The position numbers and the translations under genes are program-made. A stretch of 64,000 nt of DNA from Bacteroidota bacterium (GTDB lineage: Bacteria; Bacteroidota; Ignavibacteria; UBA10030), in the NCBI GenBank assembly GCA_025454835.1, contig JALONQ010000009.1:30192-94191 (forward strand). Direction: 5' to 3'. The first letter of the stretch is position 1; each line of letters starts with the position of its first letter. Positions 8,382 through 18,783 of the stretch are shown here, one piece after another. A model generated the notes under the pieces. The model saw only the letters and a list, made by a program, of their open reading frames with translations. It searched no databases and was not told the DNA's origin.

Positions 8382-10534
8382 AGCATACCCGACCGTTTGC
8401 GAAAGAACCACTCGAGCGAGAGCAACAATACGACAATGACGAGCGTCCACGGATGGCTCCAGAGATCCAGGTCCGAGCGGCGAACAAGCTCGGTCTCGCG
8501 AAAGGCCGGCGCAGCTCTGACGCGCTCTGCAAGTCCGGAGAGATCACCAGCGGGAAAGTACGCTCCACCCGTCCGAGCCGCGAGGCCCTCAAGCAGGGTA
8601 CGATTGAGGCTCGTTTCGACGAATTCGACGTTGATGCCCCCGACAGAGAAGCGCCCTCGGTCCTCTCCCAACACGGCTCCACCAGCCCGAACCACGGCTG
8701 TCGTCACATAGTCGCCGGGCGCGAGACTCGGCAGCGATCCCACGTACTGTCCGCTCCCGAGGGGCGATAGGATCGTCGAAACGACGCCGTCGCTGCCGCG
8801 GGCGGTGACCTCGATGTCGGCATCGCTCACCGGTTGCAGACTCTCATCATAGACCTGGGCCGTGAACGAAGGTGGCTCGACGGACGAAAAGACCTCGCGG
8901 TCGGGTTGTACACGGACCCGGCGCTCGTCCTCAGCGGCGGTCAGCCATCTGACCATCCGGTTGACGAAATCGTCGGCCAGATCCGCCGATCCCGATCCTG
9001 CCGGGGCCAGCAGCTTCCATCTCCATAATCCGTAGCCTGCCAGCATGGCGCTCCTGCGCCCTTCATCACGCCGAACGATCAGCAGCGGATCGGTCAGATC
9101 CTTGTTTCCCAAACGCACATAGGCCAGGACCTCCGCACCCGGTCGGGGAAGGAAACTTCCGGCCGGTCGGAACATCGGCGGCAAGGAAAGCCACGGGTCA
9201 GCGCCGTTCGCAGACCGAAGGATCGGATGAAGTCGCCGCGAGGCCGGGACCGAAAAGAACGCCGAAAGCTCCGTGTTCGCGACCGCTTCGATGGACACCG
9301 GCAGACGTTGAGCCAGCGGCCCAAGCCGGGCGAGATCGGTCGTGCGCTGCAGCAGATACCAGAGAGGTGTAGGGGCAAACTCGTCCCGCGCGATCAGGCG
9401 TATGACGTCGTCCGACGTGCGCGCGTCCGGAATGCCGACGAGGATCACTAGGTCGGCGCGCCGGAGATCCTCCGGAGAGAGCGGGCCTTCGAGAAAGCCG
9501 CCGCCGGGGGCTCCGGTCCGCAACACGACCGTCAGCGAGGAGTCTGTGGACAGGGAGCGGCGGATGAATGCGGCGTCTTGATTGGGCGAAGCTGACACGA
9601 TGAGGATGCGACGCTTGTCGCTCAGCACGTTCGTCAGGAAGCTCGCGGAGTTGTTCAACGTCGTGATCTCCCCGCGGAGGCTCGACACTCGAACGATGGA
9701 TCGGTGCCAGCCGGCGCTGTCGGGCATGAAACGCAGCGTGAGGCGGCGGTCTCGGGCGCCGGCGTCGAGCACTACGGTCGTACGATCAGCCACGCGTCCA
9801 CGGTGCTCGAGCGTAACGTCCACGGTCTCTTCACCGGCTCCGCTGCTATGGAGGGAGACATGCACCGGAACGCTGGTGCCGGCATACGCGGTGGCGTTCG
9901 ACACGACCTGGCTGACACGCAGGTCGCGCGGTTCGTTCGTGTCACCGATCCCGATCGCGAACACCGGCGCGCCTAACGCCTGCGCCTCGTAGACCGGGTT
10001 CTCGTTTGTCGTTGAGTTGCCGTCGGTGAGGAGGATCACCGCCGCCGGTCGCCGGACAGGGTCGGTCGTGCGCAGGTCCCCGAACGCACCGGCCAGGTCG
10101 GTCCGCTCTCCTCGGAACGTGAGTGAATCGGGAGACCATCGCTCGATCGGGCGGCGGCGCTCGGCGAAAGTCGACCATCGAACTTCAGCGTCCGAGTCGA
10201 AGGCGACGAAGGCGCGATCTCCGAGCGTTCGCTTCAGGATCACCCGTCGGTCTCCCTGCGCATCCGCGAGGGTCAGTGATTGCGAGTCATCCACCAACAC
10301 TTCAACAAGCGGTGGCACGACCGAACGGTCGATCCGCGAGAGGACCGGTTGTCCGATCAGGAGGATGATGAGCCACAGTGCGATGGCGCGAAGGCCGATG
10401 AAAGTTCGCTTCCAGGCGGGCGGCTGAGGCGGGACGGGGAAGCGATACGACCACCAGGCGATGGCGAAGGCCACGACGAGGCCGAGGAAGGCGAACAGCG
10501 TGTGATACGAGAGGGCGAGGTCGACGCTGGACAT
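8378..10534 (-). CDS. Membrane-anchored VWA-domain protein of the MoxR cluster
   Basis: 718 residues. Two N-terminal helices (about 10-30 and 45-65) precede a von Willebrand A-like domain whose metal site is VDDSQSLT (DxSxS form), with ILLTDGNST further on. A CARDB/Ig-like part and a class I glutamine-amidotransferase-like fold follow (about 300-480). The protein ends in a transmembrane segment before RKRSGML. This layout is typical of BatA/BatB-like or YegR-like proteins coded beside MoxR ATPases, which together are thought to assemble or mature envelope proteins. It starts 7 bp after the subtilase stop. Confidence 0.82.
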   Translation of the reverse strand: MSSVDLALSYHTLFAFLGLVVAFAIAWWSYRFPVPPQPPAWKRTFIGLRAIALWLIILLIGQPVLSRIDRSVVPPLVEVLVDDSQSLTLADAQGDRRVILKRTLGDRAFVAFDSDAEVRWSTFAERRRPIERWSPDSLTFRGERTDLAGAFGDLRTTDPVRRPAAVILLTDGNSTTNENPVYEAQALGAPVFAIGIGDTNEPRDLRVSQVVSNATAYAGTSVPVHVSLHSSGAGEETVDVTLEHRGRVADRTTVVLDAGARDRRLTLRFMPDSAGWHRSIVRVSSLRGEITTLNNSASFLTNVLSDKRRILIVSASPNQDAAFIRRSLSTDSSLTVVLRTGAPGGGFLEGPLSPEDLRRADLVILVGIPDARTSDDVIRLIARDEFAPTPLWYLLQRTTDLARLGPLAQRLPVSIEAVANTELSAFFSVPASRRLHPILRSANGADPWLSLPPMFRPAGSFLPRPGAEVLAYVRLGNKDLTDPLLIVRRDEGRRSAMLAGYGLWRWKLLAPAGSGSADLADDFVNRMVRWLTAAEDERRVRVQPDREVFSSVEPPSFTAQVYDESLQPVSDADIEVTARGSDGVVSTILSPLGSGQYVGSLPSLAPGDYVTTAVVRAGGAVLGEDRGRFSVGGINVEFVETSLNRTLLEGLAARTGGAYFPAGDLSGLAERVRAAPAFRETELVRRSDLDLWSHPWTLVIVVLLLSLEWFFRKRSGML

Positions 10535-10541
10535 GCGGCGA

Positions 10542-12593
10542 CTACTTCAGGAACAGCATCGTTCCCGACAGCGTGGATTGCGGCGATGAAAGCCGATAGA
10601 GATAGGCTCCGCTGGCGAGAGGACGGCCAGCCTCGTCCCGAATGTCAGACCAAGGGACAAGGTTGTCGCCGGCGGCACTGAGTCCTTCGTAGACCGTCCG
10701 CACATGCCGGCCGAGAAGGTCGTACACATCCAACCGAACCCGTTCCGCGCGGGGTGCTCGGAAGAGGAAGTTCGTTCCGGCGTTGAACGGATTCGGATAG
10801 TTCGCGGCCAGATAATACCCGCCCGGGACCGGCGGCGTCGCGCCCGGCGGGAAGAGAGAGGTGAGACTGTCGGTCGTCGGCCGCAGGTCGAACCGCGCCA
10901 CGCCGACCGGACGTCGAAGCACAGAGCCGCCGGAGACGCCGTAGGTGATGTAGCCCACATAAGCCGTGTCGGCCGGCCCCGTCACCGGGAATGACGCTGC
11001 GTAGAGGCCGGGCGTTGCCGTCGGCGCGAAGAGAACGCGTGTGTCGACAGAATCGGAACGTCGGCGATAGTGTAGCGCGAACTGATCCGGAGCCAGCGGC
11101 GCGTTCGACAGCGCACGCACCGACACGAGCAAGGTTGGCGATCCGTTCAGCACGTAGTACTGGACGATCGGTAGATTCGAGATAACGGGTCCCAGGGACA
11201 GAGCTGCCGCTCGCGCGTCGATCCTGCCGGAACCATAGTACGGGTTCGGCCACGATGTGGTCTTGGAGCTTCCGTCGCTTCTCCGGTCTGCCGTCGTCAT
11301 GAGCGCGGCACGGATCTGCATCGGCGTGGCGTCGGGATGCGCCGAGAGGATGAGCGCGGCCGCTGCAGCCGTCAGCGGGGTGGAGAACGACGTTCCCTGC
11401 CAGGTTGAAAATCCGGTCGGGGAGGTTCCAGGCGGAGCAATGACCCCGGTTCCCTGCGCTACCACCTCAGGTTTCATGCGGCCGTCGTAGGTCGGCCCGG
11501 TCGAACTGAATCCGGCGAGAATGCCGTCGGAGAACGTGGCTCCGACGGAGATGATGCTATCGGCGTCCGCCGGGGCGATGAGCGTGCCCGTCGATGCCGT
11601 ATCGCGTCGGGTGTGCCCCTCGTTCCCCATGGCGGTCACGAGCAGTACGCCCCGGCCCGCAAGGTGTCGCGCCGCCTTGGTCGTGGTGGCCGACTTTCCG
11701 TCGAAGTAGAAATACGAAGGATACCAATCGACGTATCCCAGCGAGGTCGAGATGATGTCGACACCGAGCGCCTCGAGCCACTCGAGCCCCTCGACGTAGT
11801 AATCTTCTTCGATGGCGGTCTCGGTCGGCCCGACCTCGGTCTTGCCGAGCGCGAGCGTAGCACCGAATGCCGGGCCGATGAGCGACCCTGGCAGATATCC
11901 CGCGAGCGTACCAAGCGTTGCCGAGCCGTGATACCCCTGCGTCGCCGGCTCAGGAGATTGGACCGACGTATTGGAGTCGCGTTGGATAAAGTCGTACTCG
12001 GCCACGACGCGGATCGGACTCAGGGCCGGATGCTCCCGGTGGTAGTTGAACCCGTCGTCGAGCATGCCGACAAACACTCCGGCACCGATGACCCCCGCTT
12101 CGTGCAGCGCGACGGCATTGATGCTCCGGTTCTGCGTGAACGACGAACCGTAAGACAACGTCGTGCCGGTCTGCGACTTCTGGAAGGGCGAAGCGGGCGG
12201 AGGGGCGCCAATGGGGAGCGGCTCGCGTTTCATCGTTCGCACAGGTTCGATGCGGGCCACGAACGGAAGCCGCTCGATCGTCGTCGGGACGCCGTTCTCC
12301 AACGAAACGGAGGCCGCATTCAGCCATCGCGACACCGCATGCACGGTCGCACCGGAGGCGCGAAGGCCGTCAAGGTATGCGGCGGGAACCGGACGATCGC
12401 TCTCGTCCGTCAGCCGGTCGACAGGCATGACCTTCGCACGGCGTTCCAGTGCGCGCTGGCTGAGGTGCGAGACCTCCGACGGCGTGGAGACGGGCTTCGC
12501 GTGGAAATAGACCCACCACCTCCCGGAGGTCTGGGCGACGGCATCCACGCACAGACAAACGAGAAAGGCCACGACGACGAAGTGACGGAGCAT
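10542..12593 (-). CDS. T9SS-sorted subtilisin-like serine protease (S8)
   Basis: 683 residues with signal peptide MLRHFVVVAFLVCLCVDAVAQ. An I9-like propeptide (about 22-110) precedes the S8 catalytic domain (about 150-480). The triad is visible as Asp in GMLDDGFNYH, His in GYHGSATLGTL and Ser in GTSFSTPLTAAAA. The C-terminal 80 residues form a T9SS sorting domain (YPNPFNAGTNFLF ... DLLGRHVRTVYEG ... GTMLFLK). It is a predicted cell-surface or secreted protease. Lying between moxR and the VWA gene with gaps of 7-8 bp, it is cotranscribed with envelope-folding factors. Confidence 0.92.
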   Translation of the reverse strand: MLRHFVVVAFLVCLCVDAVAQTSGRWWVYFHAKPVSTPSEVSHLSQRALERRAKVMPVDRLTDESDRPVPAAYLDGLRASGATVHAVSRWLNAASVSLENGVPTTIERLPFVARIEPVRTMKREPLPIGAPPPASPFQKSQTGTTLSYGSSFTQNRSINAVALHEAGVIGAGVFVGMLDDGFNYHREHPALSPIRVVAEYDFIQRDSNTSVQSPEPATQGYHGSATLGTLAGYLPGSLIGPAFGATLALGKTEVGPTETAIEEDYYVEGLEWLEALGVDIISTSLGYVDWYPSYFYFDGKSATTTKAARHLAGRGVLLVTAMGNEGHTRRDTASTGTLIAPADADSIISVGATFSDGILAGFSSTGPTYDGRMKPEVVAQGTGVIAPPGTSPTGFSTWQGTSFSTPLTAAAAALILSAHPDATPMQIRAALMTTADRRSDGSSKTTSWPNPYYGSGRIDARAAALSLGPVISNLPIVQYYVLNGSPTLLVSVRALSNAPLAPDQFALHYRRRSDSVDTRVLFAPTATPGLYAASFPVTGPADTAYVGYITYGVSGGSVLRRPVGVARFDLRPTTDSLTSLFPPGATPPVPGGYYLAANYPNPFNAGTNFLFRAPRAERVRLDVYDLLGRHVRTVYEGLSAAGDNLVPWSDIRDEAGRPLASGAYLYRLSSPQSTLSGTMLFLK

Positions 12594-12601
12594 TGGATGT
12601 C

Positions 12602-13612
<1,011 letters not shown>

Positions 13613-13630
13613 GGTGGCGTTCAGAGTTGG

Positions 13631-14905
13631 TCAGAGACGGATGTCGAGATGGATCGTGCGCTTCAGCTCTTCCACCCACTCGGCGTTGAGGCGATTGCGC
13701 TTGACGTAGAGCGCCACCTGGGCCACGCGGTCGTAGTCGGTCTCGACCGTCATCGCATGCGCCGGGGTCCGTTTCTGCAGCCACACGATGTGCCACCCGA
13801 CGCTCGTGCCGAAGTTGGCTCGGGACGGCTGACTGATCGTGCCTGCCTGTAGCGACATGACGGTGCTGGCGAATTCCGGCACGAACTGGTCGGCCGTGAG
13901 CGTTCCGAGGTCACCCCCTTGCGCTCGGGTCTCTTCGTCCTGTGAATGCCGCCGGGCCAGGTCGGCGAAGGGAGTTCCGGCGACGGCAGAATCGCGCAGC
14001 GCGACCAGGAAGCGCACGGCGGCGGAATCCGATTCGGCGCCCCGTTCGACACGCAGCAAGATATGCCGCGCGCGCACCTGCTCGCCGCGACGTTCCACGA
14101 GCTGCACCACATGGAACCCGTACTGCGTCTTGATGACCGGCGAGGTCTGTCCGGGTTGCAGGCCGAAGACCGCCTCCTCGAACTCGCGCACGTAGTCTCC
14201 GCGACGCGCCCAGCCCAGGTCGCCTCCCCCGGCGGCTGTGCCGTCGATGGAATACCGCCGGGCGAAGTCGGCGAAGTCACCGCCCGCCATGATGCTGTCA
14301 CGGATCAAGGTCAAACGCTCCCGCGTGGCCCGCTCGATGTTCGAGTCGGGCTGAGGCACGACAAAGAGATGACTGACCGTGAATTCTTCCGGCACTTGCG
14401 GCAGACTGTCACGGTAAGCGGCGTAGAACTCTTCGGCCTCGCGCCGTGTGACCTGGAGGCCCGCTTCACGTTGCTGCCGCACCTTCTGGACGAGCAGTTG
14501 CTGACGGATCTCGTCGCGGTACTCGCGCTTGATGCGACTGATGGGCTTGCCGTAGATCTGTTCGACCCGTTCTTCGGAACCGACCTGGCGAATGAAATTC
14601 TGCACCTGCTGGTCCAGCGCCCGATTCACCTCTTCGTCGGTGACCTCGACGCTGTCGATGATCGCCTGAGCGAGAACGAGCTTCTCCGTCACCATCCCAT
14701 CCAGCACCTGCTTTCGCAATTCGGGCGAGGTGGCGTCGAGGCGATTCTGGATCGCCAGGAACGAGACACGCTCGTTCAGCTCGCTTTCGGTGATGATCTC
14801 CTTGTCAACGACCGCGATGATCCGGTCAAGCATGGTCTGCGCGGAGATGTTCAGACAAGCGCCGGAGAGGACGGCGATCAGCAGCAATGTTCGCGTTCGG
14901 TTCAT
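13631..14905 (-). CDS. surA: SurA-type periplasmic chaperone / peptidyl-prolyl isomerase
   Basis: 424 residues. The start at 14905 (ATGA overlap with the gene upstream) gives a signal peptide ending CLNISAQ. The N-terminal SurA chaperone region (about 22-170) contains IIAVVDKEIITESELNERV. Two PpiC/parvulin domains follow (about 175-280 and 285-390), each with the GGDLG motif and conserved HILL/SHLFV strands. SurA carries outer-membrane beta-barrel proteins to the Bam complex. Two related isomerase genes precede it in the same operon, so the operon looks like an outer-membrane folding set. Confidence 0.9.
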   Translation of the reverse strand: MNRTRTLLLIAVLSGACLNISAQTMLDRIIAVVDKEIITESELNERVSFLAIQNRLDATSPELRKQVLDGMVTEKLVLAQAIIDSVEVTDEEVNRALDQQVQNFIRQVGSEERVEQIYGKPISRIKREYRDEIRQQLLVQKVRQQREAGLQVTRREAEEFYAAYRDSLPQVPEEFTVSHLFVVPQPDSNIERATRERLTLIRDSIMAGGDFADFARRYSIDGTAAGGGDLGWARRGDYVREFEEAVFGLQPGQTSPVIKTQYGFHVVQLVERRGEQVRARHILLRVERGAESDSAAVRFLVALRDSAVAGTPFADLARRHSQDEETRAQGGDLGTLTADQFVPEFASTVMSLQAGTISQPSRANFGTSVGWHIVWLQKRTPAHAMTVETDYDRVAQVALYVKRNRLNAEWVEELKRTIHLDIRL

Positions 14906-15762
14906 GGCATGCGGGTAATGGCCGTCGTGTCGCCGAACGACGGGCTGAGATAGATGTCGACAGCATACCGTGCGCGCAGATCTTCGACGAGCGACCGGTA
15001 CGCCCGCTGCCGCCGTTCGACGGTCAGTCGGTTGACGATCTCTTCGCGGACATACGGCAGGTCGGCAGCACCGCCGGCGCGCTGTGTGCTCCACACCTGG
15101 ACGACGGTGAAGCCGTCGTCGGTCGAGATCGGAAAGGACGGACTACCCGGCGCGAGCGTCGAGGCGACCCTCCAAAGCTCACGGGGAAGCATACGAGCTT
15201 CCGTGAAATAGACCGAATCGGTGCGGGCCCTGATCGCCGCGGCGTGCGCTTCAGACCGGACGGCCGCCGACCACGAGGTGCCCCGGAGAACGTCGTTCCG
15301 GAACTCGGTGGCCTTCGTTCGGTCTTCGAAGACGGCGAGGCTCGTCAGAAGGACCGGCTCGGAAAGCTCGAAGGAGCCGCGATATTGCTCGTAGTATCGC
15401 CGCACCTCGTCGTCCGTCGGGACGATCGTCGACGCACGATAGATCTCGTCGTCGAGAAGTTCCTGGATGATGATGGTCCGTTGCTGCTCTTCCAGTCTTC
15501 GCTGAACGGATGGCGACTGGTCGATACCGCGGCGGACCGCTTCGCGATACAACAGCTCATCGGCGACCCATCGCCGGAGGTACTGCTGGATCTGTGCCTC
15601 CGTCGGGGGACGCGTCGAATCGAACTGCATCCGGATCTCCTGCATCGTCAGCGAGCGGCCTTCGATGCGGGCGACGGCCGTCTCATCCGAGGGCCCCTGC
15701 TGGCAGGCGCCCAGCGAAAGTGCAGACAAGGCGATCAGGCCGATCCTATTCCGTCGGTTCAT
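14902..15762 (-). CDS. SurA/PrsA-like lipoprotein, probable chaperone
   Basis: 286 residues. The start at 15762 begins MNRRNRIGLIALSALSLGAC, a lipoprotein signal with Cys at about 20. The next part (about 30-120) matches the SurA/PrsA N-terminal chaperone fold: VARIEGRSLTMQEI, then helices rich in Glu, Gln and Arg. The region where parvulin should sit (about 130-230) is poorly conserved and lacks the GGDLG motif, so isomerase activity is doubtful. It overlaps the upstream gene by 17 bp and the downstream surA by 4 bp, implying coupled translation. Confidence 0.75.
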   Translation of the reverse strand: MNRRNRIGLIALSALSLGACQQGPSDETAVARIEGRSLTMQEIRMQFDSTRPPTEAQIQQYLRRWVADELLYREAVRRGIDQSPSVQRRLEEQQRTIIIQELLDDEIYRASTIVPTDDEVRRYYEQYRGSFELSEPVLLTSLAVFEDRTKATEFRNDVLRGTSWSAAVRSEAHAAAIRARTDSVYFTEARMLPRELWRVASTLAPGSPSFPISTDDGFTVVQVWSTQRAGGAADLPYVREEIVNRLTVERRQRAYRSLVEDLRARYAVDIYLSPSFGDTTAITRMP

Positions 15763-17740
15763 GCTCGGCGCTGAAAGCGCTCTTAAGAGCATCGAGATTC
15801 AGGGTGAGGCCGTAGCGGTTGCGCAGCGACGCGATCCACTCCTGCTCGCGCTGTTTCGAAGCTTGCTCCTGGTACGCGCTCATCAACTCCGGACCGGCTT
15901 CCTCGAAGGTCTTCATCCGCGCGCCTTCCTTGCCGAGGACCTTCATGATCGAGAATCCGTTGCCGTTGCGGAACGGGCCTGTCACGCTGTCAACCGCCAT
16001 CTGCATCGCCTGGGCCGAGAGATTGTTGTGCGTCGCCGCCTGGAGACCCCAGATGCCGCGCCGCTCCCGATAGCCGGCTCGCATGGTCATCGCTTCCGCC
16101 ACATCGAGGAACTCTTCGCCAGCGTTGAGTCGCTTCAGAGCCACCTGCACAAGACTGTCGCCGGTGACGAAGATCTCCGCGAAGTTCACGCGGTCGGGCC
16201 ATCGGAACCGTTCTTGAATTTCTCCGTGAAAGGCGCGCAGAAGCGTGTCATTCACGACGACCTTCTGCCACACCTCGTCCTGTTCGATGCGGTACAGCAG
16301 AATGCCGTCGCGGTATTCCTTCATCAGCTCCGAGAAGACCGGATGTCGGCTGGCGGCCGTGTTCGCATGTTCCTGCAACACGACCGACTCGCCGATCCGT
16401 TCGAGCATCTGGTCGATGTTGACCGGCGTCAAGCGCATCGAACGGAACTCCGCAGCCTTCTCGATCCGAAGGAGGACCGTGTCCACCGTCAATCGCTGCG
16501 CACCGGCTGAGATCAGCAGCTCGGATGCCAGCGTCGGCTCGATCGCGGTCCGCCACAGCGAATCACTCGGGGTCAGCGTGCTGTCCAGTTGAGCGTGCAG
16601 CTTGAACACGACGGGCAGGTGCAAGGTGTACTGATACTGCTTCTTCAATCTGTGCGTGTAGTTGGCATAGTCGGAGGCATATCGCAGCTGTTGATAGACC
16701 TGCTTCAGTTCACGTTCCAACTCGCTGAACGCCGGGATCCCCGTGAAGCCGTTCACCCGGAAGACGTGAGCGCCGTAGGGCGCGAAATACGGCGGCGCGA
16801 TGGAATCCTTCGGGGTGGCGTACAGAAGGTCGCCAAGGTCCTGCGGAAGACGGTCCCGTTCATAAGCCCCGATGTCGCCGCCGCGCATGACACTGTTCTC
16901 GTCGGTCGAGTACTCGGCGACAAGCGTATTGAACGGTACCCCCGCCCTTAGCTTCGCCATGATCACGCTCACCGTATCGCGGATCCAAGCGGTGTCGGCC
17001 GGATTCTCACCCCGAACAAGAATGTGGCTGATCTGGACGGCGCCGCGGTTCGCCTGACGATCGAGCAGCTTGATGAGATGATATCCGAACGGCGAGCGGA
17101 CAGGCGTTTGAGTCATCTGGCCTGGCTCCAACGCATAGCACGCATCTTCGAAAGCGGGGACCATCCTGCCGACGCTGAAGAACCCGAGGTTGCCCCGGTT
17201 GAACGACACGCTCTGGTCTTCGGAGGCGGTCATGGCAAGCGTATCGAACGATTTCTTCGCGGCGATGCCGATCAGTTCCATGGCCCGGTTCCACACGCGG
17301 AGCGTATCCTGCGGCGACGCGTTCTCGGGGAGGCGCAGCAGGATATGGCTGGCTCGCAGCATGAACTGCTTCCGGTCATAGAGTCGGCGCACGCCCGGCT
17401 CGACAAGCTCCTTGTCGAGCATGTACGACTGCGCCAGCGATTGTTCGTATCCGCTGATCTCAGCCACGACTTCCGGGTCCTTGTCGAGCCCGATCCGACG
17501 GGCTTCCTTGACCTTCAGCCGAAACTTGACGAGCAGGTCCAAAAAACGCTGACGCTCCTCAAGCGATGCGGCTTTTCCTTTCTCCCAACCGCCATTGTTC
17601 TTGGCGTAGGAGCTCTCGAACTCCTTCAAGGAAATGACTTCGTCGCCCATTGCGGCAACGGTCGGATTACTGGTCCCGCAGCCGGTGAGCCAGAAGGCAG
17701 CCACGGCGGTCAGGAAAGCGATCGTAAGGCGATTGATCAT
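15746..17740 (-). CDS. Multi-domain PpiC-type peptidyl-prolyl isomerase lipoprotein
   Basis: 664 residues. The lipoprotein signal ends WLTGC (Cys about 21). A SurA-like N-domain is followed by two parvulin domains (about 130-235 with ASHILLRL and RGNLGFFSVGRM; about 240-345 with ISHILVRG and RGGDIGAYERD). A long helical linker leads to a third, degenerate parvulin-like segment near 540-630 (RRGIWGLQAATH). Proteins of this size and layout are the PpiD/SurA-like folding factors of Bacteroidota, anchored in the periplasm. This is the first gene of the seven-gene operon running to 7542. Confidence 0.85.
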   Translation of the reverse strand: MINRLTIAFLTAVAAFWLTGCGTSNPTVAAMGDEVISLKEFESSYAKNNGGWEKGKAASLEERQRFLDLLVKFRLKVKEARRIGLDKDPEVVAEISGYEQSLAQSYMLDKELVEPGVRRLYDRKQFMLRASHILLRLPENASPQDTLRVWNRAMELIGIAAKKSFDTLAMTASEDQSVSFNRGNLGFFSVGRMVPAFEDACYALEPGQMTQTPVRSPFGYHLIKLLDRQANRGAVQISHILVRGENPADTAWIRDTVSVIMAKLRAGVPFNTLVAEYSTDENSVMRGGDIGAYERDRLPQDLGDLLYATPKDSIAPPYFAPYGAHVFRVNGFTGIPAFSELERELKQVYQQLRYASDYANYTHRLKKQYQYTLHLPVVFKLHAQLDSTLTPSDSLWRTAIEPTLASELLISAGAQRLTVDTVLLRIEKAAEFRSMRLTPVNIDQMLERIGESVVLQEHANTAASRHPVFSELMKEYRDGILLYRIEQDEVWQKVVVNDTLLRAFHGEIQERFRWPDRVNFAEIFVTGDSLVQVALKRLNAGEEFLDVAEAMTMRAGYRERRGIWGLQAATHNNLSAQAMQMAVDSVTGPFRNGNGFSIMKVLGKEGARMKTFEEAGPELMSAYQEQASKQREQEWIASLRNRYGLTLNLDALKSAFSAEHEPTE

Positions 17741-17852
17741 CGTGAAAACCCCGTAAGTCCTTGGAAAATCAAATGATTGTGAACATTCAAGTTACCACAA
17801 ATTGGACCCCCACGCAACCAAAGCGAGGCCGCAAGAGACGGTCCGAAGACCG

Positions 17853-17885
17853 AAAAAACCGCCCTTCTACCAAAGGAGAAGGGCG
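17853..17885 (-). terminator. Rho-independent terminator of the gld operon
   Basis: On the minus strand, CGCCCTTCT (17885-17877) pairs with AGAAGGGCG (17868-17860) around an 8-nt loop and is followed by six T (17858-17853). It lies 20 bp beyond the stop of the DUF4340 gene and separates this operon from the isomerase operon. Confidence 0.8.
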
Positions 17886-17904
17886 TTGATCGATGCGGAG
17901 GAGA

Positions 17905-18783
17905 TCAGAGAAGGTCCCTCTTCCGCTTCAGGATCTGGTCGGCCCTCCACGACTCCAATACATACCATTGAGGACCCGCGGACGATTGGACCCACCACCG
18001 CGTTCCCTTCGGCTCACGGGAGAGGCGCAGCTGTTGCCCTGCCACCGTGATCGAAGCGGCCACCTTCGTTCCGGAGGGTGCGTCGATGAAATCGTCGCAG
18101 GTGAGATTCGACAGCGTGCCGATTACTCCTTCAACGGCCGACGCATTGGCTGGTCGTCCGTCAACGTACCAGACGCTATCTTGAAAGGTCATGGCGAATG
18201 TCGTGTCGCCGTACTGGAACAAGACCTCTCGTACTTCTTCACGAGGCATTGCCAGGATCGTCCTGTCACGCCAATCGCGCAACGTGCGATTGAACGTCCA
18301 TCCGAACGATCCCGCAACGAGTGCGACGTCATCCGACGCTTCCTTGCGAACATAGGTGTCGGCAAATCCATCCGACGGCTTGCCAATGACGAAGGCGGCC
18401 TGCAGCGCGCCGGCCGCGAACATCCGTACCGTGGTCCCGGTGGCGCTGTCCACCTGAAAAAGGCCGTGCTTTTCGCGCTTCGCTGAGGCGATACCCTTCA
18501 CCCTGAGCGATCCTGCCTGCCCGATCGCTCCGGCGATCGTCGACGCATTGGCCCGCGCCTCGATCGGACGCGTCACAAACCACTCCATCCCACGCCGCTC
18601 GAGCCGCACCGTTCCCTCCGAGCCTCTGACCTCGAGCGCATCGACGGCGGCCGAGTCAACCTCCACCAGTCGGTCGCCTGAGGCGGTCGAGAGACTTCGC
18701 TCTCCAGGACGCTGCATCACCCAGACGGCGAGCGCGGCGAGCACCACGAACAGGGCGATCAGAATGGTCGTCGACCGTTTCAT
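17905..18783 (-). CDS. DUF4340 protein of the gld ABC operon
   Basis: 292 residues. The start at 18783 overlaps the gldG stop by four bases (ATGA). One N-terminal membrane anchor (ILIALFVVLAALAVWVM) is followed by two repeats of the DUF4340 fold, with WFVTRPIEARANASTI and WYVDGRPANASAVEGV as matching segments. DUF4340 proteins are regularly coded after GldG-like components of ABC-2 type transporters and are probably periplasmic subunits of the same complex. No enzymatic motif is visible. A terminator follows. Confidence 0.82.
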   Translation of the reverse strand: MKRSTTILIALFVVLAALAVWVMQRPGERSLSTASGDRLVEVDSAAVDALEVRGSEGTVRLERRGMEWFVTRPIEARANASTIAGAIGQAGSLRVKGIASAKREKHGLFQVDSATGTTVRMFAAGALQAAFVIGKPSDGFADTYVRKEASDDVALVAGSFGWTFNRTLRDWRDRTILAMPREEVREVLFQYGDTTFAMTFQDSVWYVDGRPANASAVEGVIGTLSNLTCDDFIDAPSGTKVAASITVAGQQLRLSREPKGTRWWVQSSAGPQWYVLESWRADQILKRKRDLL